Below the pieces are notes generated by a model. It did not search any database and was not told the DNA's origin. It saw nothing but the letters and a program-made list of their open reading frames with translations. Of a DNA stretch of 64,000 nt, positions 8,642 through 18,013 are shown piece by piece. The first letter of the stretch is position 1; each line of letters begins with the position of its first letter. Source of the DNA: Vibrio sp. AND4 (lineage in GTDB: Bacteria > Pseudomonadota > Gammaproteobacteria > Enterobacterales > Vibrionaceae). The DNA is taken from contig NZ_ABGR01000004.1 of assembly GCF_000171815.1 (NCBI RefSeq), positions 212,202 through 276,201 on the forward strand, in the 5' to 3' direction. Both the position numbers and the translations under genes were made by a program.

Positions 8642-10083
8642 TCTCGCACCCCATAACGTTGTTTAAAGTCAATATAATCTTCATTTGAAAGCACATCTTT
8701 AGGCGTCAATTTAATTCCCAGCCCTTTAAGTGCGGTAAGTGCTTTTCGCTGCCATGAGTAGCCAATTGGCGAGTGCGTTATTTTTGCTACAGCTCCCGAT
8801 GATAATCGTGTCATCTGATTATTGATCCCACTGGTTAGCTGAGAATACGTTGGCCTAACAATGTCATAATTAAATACGCATACTGACGAATCTAAATGCT
8901 TGTACAACCACAAGTAACAACTGTGGCTTCCCTCTACCATGTGCGCACCATTCATTTGCACATAAATTATAGATTTATCACCATCTTTAACAGTCGAGAA
9001 ATTGGGTAAGTGCTTAGGGTCATAGTTTCTCTTCAAATACCTTGCAGCATCCTGACTCAAATAAAGCCGAGTATTTGAAATAATCCCTGCATCAAACATC
9101 CCCTCTAAGAAACTTTTCCTAGATGGGTACATTCTCTGTAACTCGTAATTAGCTGAAGAGTATGAATAATCCTCCAACGCTTCCAAAAACAACTTCAAAT
9201 CTAGTTTTGATAACCATCCGCGAACAGCTTGAATCAGATTTGGTTCTAAACCCTTCCACCACTTAATGTATCTTGGATTTGAACTTGGTACTCGTGGATC
9301 ACCGCCAATCGCTAAGATCACATTCATCCAAGGCTCACTGATGTGAGCACCTATCGAACGGGCAATCAAAATTCTAAGAATTTGATGCCCTAACAAACTT
9401 TCAGAGTCATATCGAGAATCAAAAACCGCCGTTTTTTGAACCTCATTTAGGAGAGGATGATCTTGGCCTAATGGTATGGTGTTTAACTGCTTAATATAGT
9501 AGATGCCTTTAGCCGCCGTTAAATATCTGCCATTTGCATAACGTTCCAGCTTCATCTCCACAATTAAATGATCAAAATCGATATTATTTTGAATAGCTCT
9601 TTCCGCAAGCCACTGGGGGCCATTGGTTGACAAGATATTTTCATCAAACTGCTCATCATTGCCTCGCAGCCTTTTAGCCTCCAACAACCAGTCTGCTGTA
9701 GCTTCCAAGTCTGCCAGTCGGTCATACTCAGATAAGAAATGCTGATAAAACGACTCTATGACTAAAGAGCTTGGTTTTTTTACAATTTCTGTAATCTTAT
9801 TAAGTAATCGACGCGTAATGCTGACATTTTTCTTCGCATCCGTATGTAGCGAGAGAGCTAAGGCGCGAACGTGTACAGAGCTATCTATAACGTCCTCAAC
9901 TCTTTTCTTAGAGGCAAGCGCATTACATACTTCTCCATATGCAGTTCGGAACTTATTGTTTTCAATACCGGCACTCTTAGAAAGCACCTCTAGTTGATTC
10001 GATAGACGTGCAAAATCCTTGATGGCTAGACCAAAAGGATTAGCTGGCAAACTAACCTTGAGCTTTTTTATATTTAAACTCAC
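8632..10083 (-). CDS. zorC: Zorya type I protein ZorC (EH-signature domain)
   Basis: 483 residues, predominantly helical, without a known enzyme motif. The C-terminal portion has NGAHMVEGSHSCYLWLYKHL and a WQRKALTALKGLGI stretch, in keeping with the EH-signature protein found as third gene in type I Zorya. It sits exactly between zorB and zorD with 4- and 10-base overlaps, so translation is coupled. ZorC is a cytoplasmic component proposed to bind DNA and to act with ZorD. The assignment rests mostly on operon position, length and neighbours. Confidence 0.85.
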   Translation of the reverse strand: MSLNIKKLKVSLPANPFGLAIKDFARLSNQLEVLSKSAGIENNKFRTAYGEVCNALASKKRVEDVIDSSVHVRALALSLHTDAKKNVSITRRLLNKITEIVKKPSSLVIESFYQHFLSEYDRLADLEATADWLLEAKRLRGNDEQFDENILSTNGPQWLAERAIQNNIDFDHLIVEMKLERYANGRYLTAAKGIYYIKQLNTIPLGQDHPLLNEVQKTAVFDSRYDSESLLGHQILRILIARSIGAHISEPWMNVILAIGGDPRVPSSNPRYIKWWKGLEPNLIQAVRGWLSKLDLKLFLEALEDYSYSSANYELQRMYPSRKSFLEGMFDAGIISNTRLYLSQDAARYLKRNYDPKHLPNFSTVKDGDKSIIYVQMNGAHMVEGSHSCYLWLYKHLDSSVCVFNYDIVRPTYSQLTSGINNQMTRLSSGAVAKITHSPIGYSWQRKALTALKGLGIKLTPKDVLSNEDYIDFKQRYGVREWS

Positions 10084-10814
10084 TGTCCAACAATCCTCTC
10101 GAGCTCAGCAATCGATGGTTTCTTAACTGTAAATCGAATATCAATACGCCTATTCTGACTCTTTTCTTGCTGATTAGACTCTTGTAAATTGGCTCGTCTT
10201 GTAGCCGCATAACCACTAACCGAAAATAGCTTTGCATGATATGCGTTTTCTAAATCACCAAGTTTAGGCGTTAAACTGAGTTCATTTTGCCAGACATTCC
10301 AGACAGATATTGCTCGATCAGTTGATAAGCCCCAGTTCCCTTTTCCTCTGTAATGGATACCATCGCTATCAGTATGACCTTCAATAAATACGGTATCGAG
10401 ATATTGAAATCGGTCTTTCTTCTGAATTGCTGAATGAAGAACAACACCTATGTCTTTAAGTGCTTGCTGTATGGTTGCATCGTTCGGAATTGATGATTTA
10501 CCTGATGCAAAAGTCAGTGTACTTTCGGGGATCCGAATTACCGTATCATTATCAGCAATTTCAACAATGACGTTTCTTTTAGCAAGTTCGTCTCGAACAT
10601 CATAAATTATATTCTTTCTTGCTAACTCAGCTTGCTTAAGCTCTTCAATACCAGCTTCGACATCATTGGTCTTTTGAGTTAATTCAATTATCAGAGCAAC
10701 AGCTGCAAGTATAAAAATAACGAGCAAAGCAGACATTAGATCAGAAAATGAAACCCAGTATGGATTTTCTTCATCTACTGAGTTTGGGGTATGCGAACGA
10801 ATACCTCTACGCAT
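10080..10814 (-). CDS. zorB: Zorya protein ZorB (MotB/OmpA-like stator unit)
   Basis: 244 residues. A single transmembrane helix (about 24-45) begins with FSDLMSALLVIF; Asp25 sits where MotB-type ion-translocating aspartates lie. The C-terminal OmpA-like peptidoglycan-binding domain is clear (VFIEGHTDSDG, then a final NRRIDIRF). With ZorA it forms the proton-driven inner-membrane motor anchored to the cell wall that is thought to sense phage at the envelope. Overlaps zorA by 8 bases and zorC by 4. Confidence 0.92.
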   Translation of the reverse strand: MRRGIRSHTPNSVDEENPYWVSFSDLMSALLVIFILAAVALIIELTQKTNDVEAGIEELKQAELARKNIIYDVRDELAKRNVIVEIADNDTVIRIPESTLTFASGKSSIPNDATIQQALKDIGVVLHSAIQKKDRFQYLDTVFIEGHTDSDGIHYRGKGNWGLSTDRAISVWNVWQNELSLTPKLGDLENAYHAKLFSVSGYAATRRANLQESNQQEKSQNRRIDIRFTVKKPSIAELERIVGQ

Positions 10815-12927
10815 GTTGGCTCACTTTATCTTGAATTTCATCGACAACACTAGAAATAGCTCGAACAGCTGTATTCATGCTCTCTGCATACTGTGTACTA
10901 CTATTCGCCCAAACTTTGAGGTGCTCGGCAGTTTGTCCATTAGCCTGTTCTGCATATTCTTCAAGCAGTTGAGCCATTTGTTCCGTTAACTCTTTTACAT
11001 TGCGCTTCATTTCTGAAGTGAGCTCGTTAAGATTATCTTTTTGTTCCACAAGGAACTCATTTTGGTTTGTTCGAAGCGTGCTAAACGATTGTTCTGCACT
11101 ATTCAACATATTATTTATCTGCTCTGCAATTGCGCTAAACTTACTTGTATCTTCCAGTAATTGCTCTCTTAGCGTATGAATTTTCACAACGCCTAACTGG
11201 TTTTGTTCCGCTAAATCCTTCGTACTGTTAACTGCTTCAGTAACAGCTCCAGATAGTTTGTTGCCCGCTTCTTTAATATTTGAACCAAACACATTCATAC
11301 TATCAGCCGCAGCTCGTAACTCATTCGCAGAAAGCTGCATACTCTCAGTGGCTCGAGCAGATGCCGAAACAGATGAATCAATGCTGCTTTGTAATTGTTT
11401 ACCTTGCTCAATAATATTATTAGATGTGGTTTGCTGCGATTCAGTCGCCGCTTTCACTTGAGCTAGAAGCTCATCCGTTCCAGCTTTCATCGCCTGCGTT
11501 TGATTCACAAATATATCATTACGCTCTTTTTCCATCTGACTTACCATCCCATCACGTTCGGAGAACGTTTGGGTTAGTTGGCCAACTTGATTCTGAACAA
11601 AATCGGTCAACACTTGGCTTTGTGCTGAAACATTTTCTACTAAATCTTTAATCGTTCTTTCCATTGAGGAAGCCAATTTCTGCTCACGTTCAGAAGCAGC
11701 TGATTCTCTTTTAGTAAGCTGCTCACCTAATTCAGAGACTTGTTTTTCTACAAACTCTGTTAGAACACGCTTCTGCTCATTACCCTGAGTAACTAGCTCA
11801 GAAACTTGAACTGAGATCGTTGAGATCAGTTCTTTTTCTCTTTCTGAAGATGTGGTTTGCTGAACTTCTAACTTATTGACGAAAGCAGCCATCGAAGTAC
11901 TCATTGATTCTAAAGTCTTATTTACGTTTTGAGACGCAGAGTCCATCGCGACACGTTGTTGCTCGCCTTGTTGACCAAAACCGTCCATGAAAGATTGAAG
12001 AACACTTTCAAGCGCTTTTTGGTTACCGTCTGACGTCTCATCAACAAGCTTATTGATAGCCGGGGCCATGATTTTTTCAAGACTACTCTCGAGACCTTGT
12101 TGAATACCCTGCGTTGCTTGAACTAATGACTCCTGCATTTTCTCGCCAATTTTCTCAGCAAGCCCTTGTAGGCTTTCTCGAGATTGCTGGCTGTTATTTG
12201 CAATAGATTGCAGCTGATATTCCGCACTTAATCGAGGGAACATCCTGTCAATACGGTTTTGCAAAGACTTAATTTTCTTTCTAATTACTTGCTCGAGAAT
12301 TTTCTCAATGAAGTTGAATGCAACACTGAGTAAAACACCCCAAACCGATGTCATAAATGCGATTTTTGCGCCATTTATAACTCCAGCAACGCCGTTTTTC
12401 ATCTCATTGACATCAACGTTGCCCGCAATATTTAGATCTGAAAGTCCGAGCTGTAAGCCGACAAAGGTGCCAATAACACCCAGAGCCGTTAAAAAACCAG
12501 GAACCGCCGCAATCATTCGGTTTTCAGTACTACCACCAGCTAAACTAGAACTGTTAAAGAAATAGTCGGCATCAAATGTGTTATGCAATCGAACAACGTC
12601 ATCAGCATCTTTTACTTCGAGCAGTGTTTCGTCAAACTCTAGCCATAAATGCCCTACGGAATTTTTCTTTTTTTCAGCTCTAGAAATCAAATCGTTTCGA
12701 GCATCTGACGGAGTCGACTTCTCCGCGTAATCCAGGGACTTGTTAAGCCAAACTACTCGTAGTATTGCCCGAATAAATGCAACCACCGAGCAAATTAAGA
12801 AAAATAGAGCTACCCCCCATAAAATAACCACAAACAAAGCACTCAATTGCTCAGGAGTTTGAGGTGGCATTACATTTAGACTGCTCAAGTCTGGCCATAA
12901 ACTTGAGAGATTAAGGCTATTGGTCAT
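10807..12927 (-). CDS. zorA: Zorya protein ZorA (MotA/ExbB-like motor with long tail)
   Basis: 706 residues. Transmembrane helices at about 30-54, 139-162 and 187-207 surround the MotA/TolQ/ExbB proton-channel core (AVPGFLTALGVIGTFVGLQL). Residues 230-706 form a very long coiled coil rich in Gln, Ser and Glu; ZorA tails of this kind project into the cytoplasm and are needed to pass the signal to ZorC/ZorD. First gene of a four-gene operon with overlapping reading frames, which defines type I Zorya (ZorABCD). All four genes look intact. Confidence 0.92.
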   Translation of the reverse strand: MTNSLNLSSLWPDLSSLNVMPPQTPEQLSALFVVILWGVALFFLICSVVAFIRAILRVVWLNKSLDYAEKSTPSDARNDLISRAEKKKNSVGHLWLEFDETLLEVKDADDVVRLHNTFDADYFFNSSSLAGGSTENRMIAAVPGFLTALGVIGTFVGLQLGLSDLNIAGNVDVNEMKNGVAGVINGAKIAFMTSVWGVLLSVAFNFIEKILEQVIRKKIKSLQNRIDRMFPRLSAEYQLQSIANNSQQSRESLQGLAEKIGEKMQESLVQATQGIQQGLESSLEKIMAPAINKLVDETSDGNQKALESVLQSFMDGFGQQGEQQRVAMDSASQNVNKTLESMSTSMAAFVNKLEVQQTTSSEREKELISTISVQVSELVTQGNEQKRVLTEFVEKQVSELGEQLTKRESAASEREQKLASSMERTIKDLVENVSAQSQVLTDFVQNQVGQLTQTFSERDGMVSQMEKERNDIFVNQTQAMKAGTDELLAQVKAATESQQTTSNNIIEQGKQLQSSIDSSVSASARATESMQLSANELRAAADSMNVFGSNIKEAGNKLSGAVTEAVNSTKDLAEQNQLGVVKIHTLREQLLEDTSKFSAIAEQINNMLNSAEQSFSTLRTNQNEFLVEQKDNLNELTSEMKRNVKELTEQMAQLLEEYAEQANGQTAEHLKVWANSSTQYAESMNTAVRAISSVVDEIQDKVSQHA

Positions 12928-12983
12928 TCAAATTGTTTCCAAGATTAGTTGTTTAATAAAAATGTTCTTTAGTGTTGGGACTT

Positions 12984-13516
12984 TTACATCCCAACCATAC
13001 GCTGCATGCTTTGCTTCCAAGATGCTTTAAACGCAGTATCTTGGGTAAAAAACTTATAGCGTTCTAATTCGTCTTTGCGATGTTGAAGCATGATTTCTTT
13101 CAACATCTTCTCAAACGCTAGCTCTCACGTATGAGGCTCGGCGTTGTTTTGGTATTTAGCTTCGAAGTCTGGGGGATTTCGGGTGCTCTCAGCATCAAGC
13201 CCCTTTTTCAACAAACGCAAAACACCATGACACTTGATCATACGATCAAAACGCTCAGGATTTTTCTCTGCCAATCGTGGGGGCTGATGCGCTTAAGTTT
13301 TTCTAACTCACTCGCTTGAGTATCTTCGAGGAACTGCCAAAACAAACGGGAATCTAGAGCGTACTGTTTATCAAAGTCACTTGGAGAGCCAATGAGATAA
13401 AGCTCATTATTGTAATTAAGAAGCGCTTCACCCAGCGCTAGCTCCTCTTTACAAATACCTGCTAAACCTTTTTCTATTAAGGCGTCTAACGCCTGTTCAT
13501 TTGTTTTACTAACCAT
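12984..13516 (-). pseudogene. hsdR-like type I restriction subunit remnant
   Basis: The N-terminal part reads MVSKTNEQALDALIEKGLAG ... DSRLFWQFLEDTQ ... DWQRKIL, the start typical of type I restriction endonuclease R subunits. A frameshift near 13250 breaks it, and the next frame continues with RFDRMIKCHGVLRLLKKGLD, also HsdR-like. After about 30 more residues the sequence jumps to ELAFEKMLKEIMLQHRKDEL ... SWKQSMQRMVGM and a stop, which looks like the protein's C-terminus. Most of the roughly 1000-residue protein is therefore deleted. It lies just upstream of zorA on the same strand. Confidence 0.75.
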
Positions 13517-13552
13517 AAATACCACGTTCTTTGGTTTGATTACTCGAAGTTT

Positions 13553-14800
13553 TTATTGACGTTTATAGTGCTGACCAAATACTGCCATCATGTCTTCTAG
13601 ATAGGCATCGATGTCCTTTTTACTCTATAGTCCCTGAGCTTTCACACCAAATATCTCTCTTAATTTCAGTGCATCAAAATGGGACTTCCAAGCAAAATCA
13701 ATACGCTTTTTGTCAACGTCTCGATTGCTATAAGAGGAGTTATCACAGAGACTAAGTAATACTAAATTACCAAACTAGCTTAAAGTTTCATATGCTAACT
13801 CACACTTATACTCATTATTTTGATGGTGAACATGTTCTGCTGAGTTTTTGGACCTAATTCGGTACTTTTTGAACTTATTCAACTCCCCAGAAGACAACGA
13901 AGATTCTGAAGCCTTCATTTGTTTCCGAATCAAATATTCAAGCTTATGAAACCAGTAGTGCTCGAAAGTCGTCCCTAACGACTTTGCAAAATATGTCGAT
14001 TGAGATTGCCATCTCTGGCAGTTTGGCTCTATGCCTTCAGCGAGTACAAAGCTGGCCTCTTTTGAGTATCAACAGACTGTGACATTTTGTTGTCGATTTT
14101 TTAGTAGCTCCAACACCTCAGAGTCTTACTAAAGCTTGAAGTAAACGGCGTTAACCAATACTGAGCGATGCGCTCGCCAGTAAAGTTACGAACCCTCTGT
14201 AATAAAACTAGCTCGCTTATTTTTTGGGTCGCGGTTTATGTAGCGTTTGCCCTTTGATTCACTTGGGTACTGACGAATTAATACCAGCTGCTCCTCTGTC
14301 GCATCATCACGCTCAACCCATTTCACAACCCAACGGCCAAACTGGTGGTGAACCTACAATAATGTTTCGATAAATTGCTTCACTGATTGCTCATCACCAT
14401 TGATAAGTAGTTCAAATATTTCCAATAAGCGATCGCTATAAAGGCGTGAGTCAATAACATCGGGAACTTGATGTTCGGCCCGCAGTAAACCGTTTCAACG
14501 TCTAAATCGTAGGTTTCAAATTTCGCTTGTTTGGTGTTATCAGAATTGAGCTTGCTTTAACTTATGATGCTAACTCAGCAATCGACAGGCCAGACAAAGC
14601 TTCTAATGTTTCATCTTTTGCGGCGAAGCGTTTAGCATCAAAAAACGCCGAATGTTCTGGTTCAATTTCCAAATTCTCACACGACCCCATGGCTTCAGAA
14701 CTCACCTCGTCGTCTGATTTGAGTTTCTCTACCTCTTTGGTCAAGAGATCTAACGCCACGCCCATCTGTTTCAAATAAGCATTGTCGGCGATCGTTTCCT
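13553..14800 (-). pseudogene. Decayed DUF262/DUF1524 (GmrSD-like) gene and other debris
   Basis: Frames change repeatedly and contain stops. The best-preserved part (about 13553-13945) reads WFHKLEYLIRKQMK ... KNSAEHVHHQNNEY ... FGNLVLLSLCDNSS ... DVDKKRIDFAW, the DUF1524 HNH-like C-terminal pattern of DUF262/DUF1524 restriction proteins (SVEH...Q, GNL.LLS..NS). Upstream fragments (QFIETLL ... FGRWVVKWVERDD near 14300-14400; LLTKEVEKLKSDDE near 14730) are compatible with the rest of such a protein but not diagnostic, and may derive from another restriction subunit. The fragment ends where the integrase piece begins. Confidence 0.6.
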
Positions 14801-14888
14801 TAGACAGAACTCGATAATTCTTAAGCCCTGCTGGGCTCCCAAAAAACTGATGAACTTACTCACGAGTTAAAAACTGCTGGTGCTGATC

Positions 14889-15081
14889 ACTGCCCTCTGG
14901 CCAAGCTTCTCATGTTTTACGCCACACGTTTGCGAGCCACTTTATGATGAATGGCGGCAACATTTTGGTACTGAGGGATATTCTCGGTCACGCCGATATC
15001 AGCATGACTATGCGCTATGCCCACTTCGCACCTGATCATCTCTCTGATGCCATTTCCTATAACCCACTTGCCAATCTGTAA
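14889..15081 (+). pseudogene. int: Integrase 3' fragment, copy 2
   Basis: Corresponds to the last about 63 codons of the two intact integrases, from LPSGQASHVLR through LGHADISMTMRYAH to the stop. It starts abruptly in non-homologous DNA. It keeps the HxxR, LGH and Tyr motifs but lacks the rest of the protein, so it is inactive. Like the prophage integrase, it is followed by the guaC terminator and guaC 3' sequence, which marks the right end of the Zorya island. Confidence 0.85.
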
Positions 15082-15150
15082 CCTGCCGCCACAAAGATTT
15101 TTGCCCGGCTGTCGCCACTTTGTCGCCACTTAGCGAATTTTGGGCAAAAA

Positions 15151-15173
15151 AAGAGCCGCAAAAAGCGGCCCTT
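15151..15173 (-). terminator. guaC-type terminator, copy 2
   Basis: Stem AAGAGCCGC / GCGGCCCTT (one mismatch) with a T run on the minus strand, between the integrase fragment and the guaC fragment. Confidence 0.65.
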
Positions 15174-15201
15174 AACAGTTCGGTTTTTCCGAAATATTTG
15201 A

Positions 15202-15450
15202 TTAGTTCTCTTTACCGAATACGTTGTTCTCTTGCTCTTGTACACGGATAAAAGTCGTACGCTTCGTTAGCTCTTTAAGCTTTGCTGCGCCTACGTATGT
15301 GCACGTTGAACGTACTCCGCCAAGGATGTCTGAAATCGTGCGATCTACGCTACCACGATATGGCAATAGTACGGTTTTTCCTTCAGCTGCGCGGTACTTA
15401 GCAACACCACCTGAGTGCTTCTCCATCGCCGACTGTGATGACATGCCGTA
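15202..15450 (-). pseudogene. guaC: guaC 3' fragment (duplicated by element integration)
   Basis: Encodes the last about 83 residues of GMP reductase from [16 protein letters not shown] to NNVFGKEN, differing from the intact gene at one residue (DRTISD here, DGTISD in 52299-53345). It has lost the first three quarters of the enzyme. It marks the junction between the Zorya island and the prophage and is the former 3' end of guaC from before prophage insertion, or one supplied by the Zorya island. Confidence 0.9.
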
Positions 15451-15614
15451 GAACTTAATAAAAACAAGACAAAAACCCACAAAATCATACACTTAAAAAC
15501 ATGAGACTGTACGTAAAAACAGTTAAAAAAGACAGTTTACCCCCATAAATAACGCTGTTTTACAATGAATGCCGCCATTTTTGCCGCCACTTTTTGGGAG
15601 TGACTCACCCAACA

Positions 15615-15650
15615 AAAAAGCCAGCGTTGAATCCATCAACACTGGCTTTT
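15615..15650. terminator. Intrinsic terminator, both directions
   Basis: Long stem AAAAGCCAGYGTTGA / TCAACACTGGCTTTT with a five-base loop; flanking A and T runs let it stop transcription from either side. It follows the DUF285 gene on the minus strand. Confidence 0.75.
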
Positions 15651-15672
15651 GTTTAGCTTGACCGATAGATAA

Positions 15673-17088
15673 TCAGTCTACAAAATACGGCAGTTGTTCT
15701 TCAGACAGACCGCTATCTTTCGCAAAGTCAGTATGCTCAGTTACATTGCTTACATTCCAGCTGGTTAAATCACGGCTCATTTCAGCAGCACCAGAGAACA
15801 TACGCCACATAAATGTTACATTCGACGTATCCCAATGGCTAATATCTTGATTAAACGAAGAAGCGCCTACAAACATCTCATTCATATTGGTCACATTCGA
15901 TGTATCCCAATGACCTATATCTTGGTTAAAGGCTTTGGCTGTATCAAACATCCCTCCCATCCCCGTCACATTCGAAGTATCCCAATCACCTATATCTTGG
16001 TTAAAGGTTTTGGCATTACTAAACATACTACCCATATCCTTGACATTAGATGTATCCCAATTACCTATATCTTGGTTAAAGGCTTGGGCTTCCCAAAACA
16101 TTCCAGCCATATCCGTCACATTCGATGTATCCCAACGGCCTATATCTTTATTGAACGCTCTGGCACTAGTAAACATAAAAGCCATACCCGTCACATTCGA
16201 TGTATCCCAATTGCCTATATCTTGGTTAAAGGCCTGGGCTTCATTAAACATTCCAGCCATATCCGTCACATTCGATGTATCCCAGTTACCTATATCTTGG
16301 TTAAAGGCTTCTGTACCCACAAACATATGGAGCATATCCGTCACATTCGATGTATCCCAATGCCCGATATCTTGGTTAAAGGCTTTGGCAAGTCTAAACA
16401 TGCCACTCATATTTTTTACTCTTGATGTATCCCAGCGTCCGATATCTTGGTTAAAAGCTTCAGCTTGCCAAAACATACGCCACATAGATGTTACATTCGA
16501 CGTATTCCAATAACCTATATCTTGGTTAAAGGCCTGAGCTCCATAAAACATTCTATCCATATCCGTCACATTCGACGTATCCCAATGGCCTATATTTTGG
16601 TTAAAGGCTTTGGCGTTATAAAACACCTCTGTCATATCTTTTACTTTCGATGTATCCCAGTGGCCTATATCTTGGTTAAAAGCTTCAGCACCATCAAACA
16701 TTTGGCGCATTCCTTTGACATTCGATGTGTCCCAGTGCCCGATATCTTGGTTAAAAGCATTAGCTTCGAAAAACATCCCACTCATACGCGTAACATTCGA
16801 TGTATCCCAATCACTAATATCAGCATTAAACGATTCACGTCCACTAAATACAGAGGCCATGGACGTTACCTGTGTGGTACAAAAACGAATTGAGCCTTGT
16901 TCTAAGTTATCTAATAACGTTTTATTTTTAATTAGAGTGTCATCCACTACGAGATAAATTTTCCCGTTTTCAATCATTACTGAGTTAATGGCTTGGTCAG
17001 GGCACTTTACCGAGATATCAATAGCAAAAGCGGTTTGGCTAGCGAGCGCAGCGGCGCCTACTAGAAGAGAAGTTATGGTTCTTTTCAT
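15673..17088 (-). CDS. Secreted DUF285 (BspA-like) repeat protein, 15 repeats
   Basis: 471 residues. A Sec signal peptide ([22 protein letters not shown]) is followed by a short cap, then about 15 tandem 25-residue units of the form M..MF..A.AFNQDIG.WDTSNVT.. and a C-terminal cap ([18 protein letters not shown]). These are DUF285/BspA-type leucine-rich-like repeats found on surface or secreted proteins. The DNA repeat period is 75 bases. The gene lies between the left attachment site and the late operon, typical of prophage cargo. It is a longer relative of the neighbouring gene at 17115-17552. Exported location is likely; partner unknown. Confidence 0.8.
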   Translation of the reverse strand: MKRTITSLLVGAAALASQTAFAIDISVKCPDQAINSVMIENGKIYLVVDDTLIKNKTLLDNLEQGSIRFCTTQVTSMASVFSGRESFNADISDWDTSNVTRMSGMFFEANAFNQDIGHWDTSNVKGMRQMFDGAEAFNQDIGHWDTSKVKDMTEVFYNAKAFNQNIGHWDTSNVTDMDRMFYGAQAFNQDIGYWNTSNVTSMWRMFWQAEAFNQDIGRWDTSRVKNMSGMFRLAKAFNQDIGHWDTSNVTDMLHMFVGTEAFNQDIGNWDTSNVTDMAGMFNEAQAFNQDIGNWDTSNVTGMAFMFTSARAFNKDIGRWDTSNVTDMAGMFWEAQAFNQDIGNWDTSNVKDMGSMFSNAKTFNQDIGDWDTSNVTGMGGMFDTAKAFNQDIGHWDTSNVTNMNEMFVGASSFNQDISHWDTSNVTFMWRMFSGAAEMSRDLTSWNVSNVTEHTDFAKDSGLSEEQLPYFVD

Positions 17089-17114
17089 TGTATTTTCCTA
17101 GGGTTGAATAGACG

Positions 17115-17552
17115 TTATTGCGTAAAAGTTGGAAGGTTATCTTCAGACAGGCTGCTGCCTTTAGCGAAATCGGTATGACGAGAGACGCGCTTGACGTTCC
17201 AGTAGGTTAAGTCTTGGTCGAAGCGCTTGGCATCAGAGAACATACGGTCCATGTTGGTTACACGAGAGGTGTCCCAACGGCTGATGTCATGATTGAAGTA
17301 TTGGTCTTTAGCGAACAGGTCACTCATGTCTGTTACGTGAGTGGTGCAGAGTTGAATGTTTCCATCCAGAAAGTTTTGCCAATAGTCTGAGTTGCGAATG
17401 AGTGCGTCGTTGACGACCACAAACAATTCGTCTTCTTGAACCATGACGGTTCCGGGTTTATTTGATTCGCAAGTCACCGTTTCTGGTTCACTAGCAAAGG
17501 CTTGGCTACAACTTAGTAGCGCACAGGCGGAAATAATCGAACGTAGCTTCAT
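17115..17552 (-). CDS. Secreted DUF285 protein, short paralogue
   Basis: 145 residues with a signal peptide (MKLRSIISACALLSCSQAFA), the same N-terminal cap as its neighbour (LFVVVNDALIRNSDYWQNFLDGNIQLCTTHV in part), only two or three 25-residue DUF285 units (DISRWDTSRVTNMDRMF) and the same C-terminal cap (HTDFAKGSSLSEDNLPTF). It lies 26 bases upstream of the long paralogue, so they form an operon. The pair looks like a duplication followed by repeat expansion in one copy. Confidence 0.75.
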   Translation of the reverse strand: MKLRSIISACALLSCSQAFASEPETVTCESNKPGTVMVQEDELFVVVNDALIRNSDYWQNFLDGNIQLCTTHVTDMSDLFAKDQYFNHDISRWDTSRVTNMDRMFSDAKRFDQDLTYWNVKRVSRHTDFAKGSSLSEDNLPTFTQ

Positions 17553-17764
17553 GATTAAGATATCCGTGTCTTATAAAACAAACCTTGATCATATAAAAAG
17601 CGACGTTTTCAATTTCACTAATGTAGGCTTTATATTAACTAAAGAAGTAGAAATGCATTCTTCTTCTCAATAATTACCCGTCAGTAATGACAGGAAGCAT
17701 TATAAGTTAGTCAGGTTATGGGATATATCTTTACCAGCACTCGAATAATGGGATGATTTTGATA

Positions 17765-17790
17765 TAAAAAAGCGCCCGTAGTGGGCGCTT
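17765..17790 (-). terminator. Terminator of the prophage late operon
   Basis: Perfect stem AAGCGCCC / GGGCGCTT with loop GTAGT; on the minus strand it is followed by six T. It lies 26 bases beyond the last structural gene (stop at 17816). The remaining bases up to the DUF285 operon (17553-17764) show nothing else. Confidence 0.85.
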
Positions 17791-17815
17791 GGTAGGAATA
17801 TGGTACTTGTTCAGC

Positions 17816-18013
17816 TTAGGTAACCTTGTAGCTCCCCGCTGAACTGCCACCCGAGACTTCCACTTGAGCGTTCTGCGTGATCTCGTCGACTACCGCATTC
17901 GCAATGGCTTCAGCCATCATGCCTGCCATGGCGAAATCACCATCAAGCACGAAGCCCTTAGCTTTCAGTTCGGTTTCCAATTTCTGTTTCAGTGATGCTT
18001 TGCTTATGGCCAT
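17816..18013 (-). CDS. Small phage protein of the baseplate cluster
   Basis: 65 residues: a helical N-terminus (SKASLKQKLETELKAKGF), an Ala/Met-rich helix and a polar tail ending GSYKVT. Start ATG overlaps the last base of the gpV-like gene stop, so it is translated with the baseplate genes. No family recognised. Position as last late gene suggests a minor virion or assembly role. Confidence 0.55.
   Translation of the reverse strand: MAISKASLKQKLETELKAKGFVLDGDFAMAGMMAEAIANAVVDEITQNAQVEVSGGSSAGSYKVT

Larger units (their letters stand above)
14889..15450. repeat. Left copy of the long int-guaC 3' direct repeat (attachment-site repeat)
   Basis: About 560 bases matching 52010-52547 with scattered differences: integrase 3' end, terminator, and the last about 83 codons of guaC. 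Homology stops after ATGACATGCCGTA at 15450; beyond it the chromosomal gene continues with guaC sequence while this copy enters prophage DNA. The crossover that inserted the prophage therefore lies at or before that point, within guaC coding sequence (common stretch 15421-15450 and 52518-52547). Confidence 0.8.

Noticed and set aside
15890..16830. Regular repeats that might suggest a CRISPR array
   Set aside because: Period is 75 bases, without conserved repeat plus unique spacer structure; the repeats encode the 25-residue DUF285 units.
15835..16893. Long plus-strand open frames opposite the DUF285 gene
   Set aside because: They are antisense shadows: the 75-base repeat has no stops in other frames, and the resulting sequence is an artefact of the repeat. 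The minus-strand gene has signal peptide and family match.
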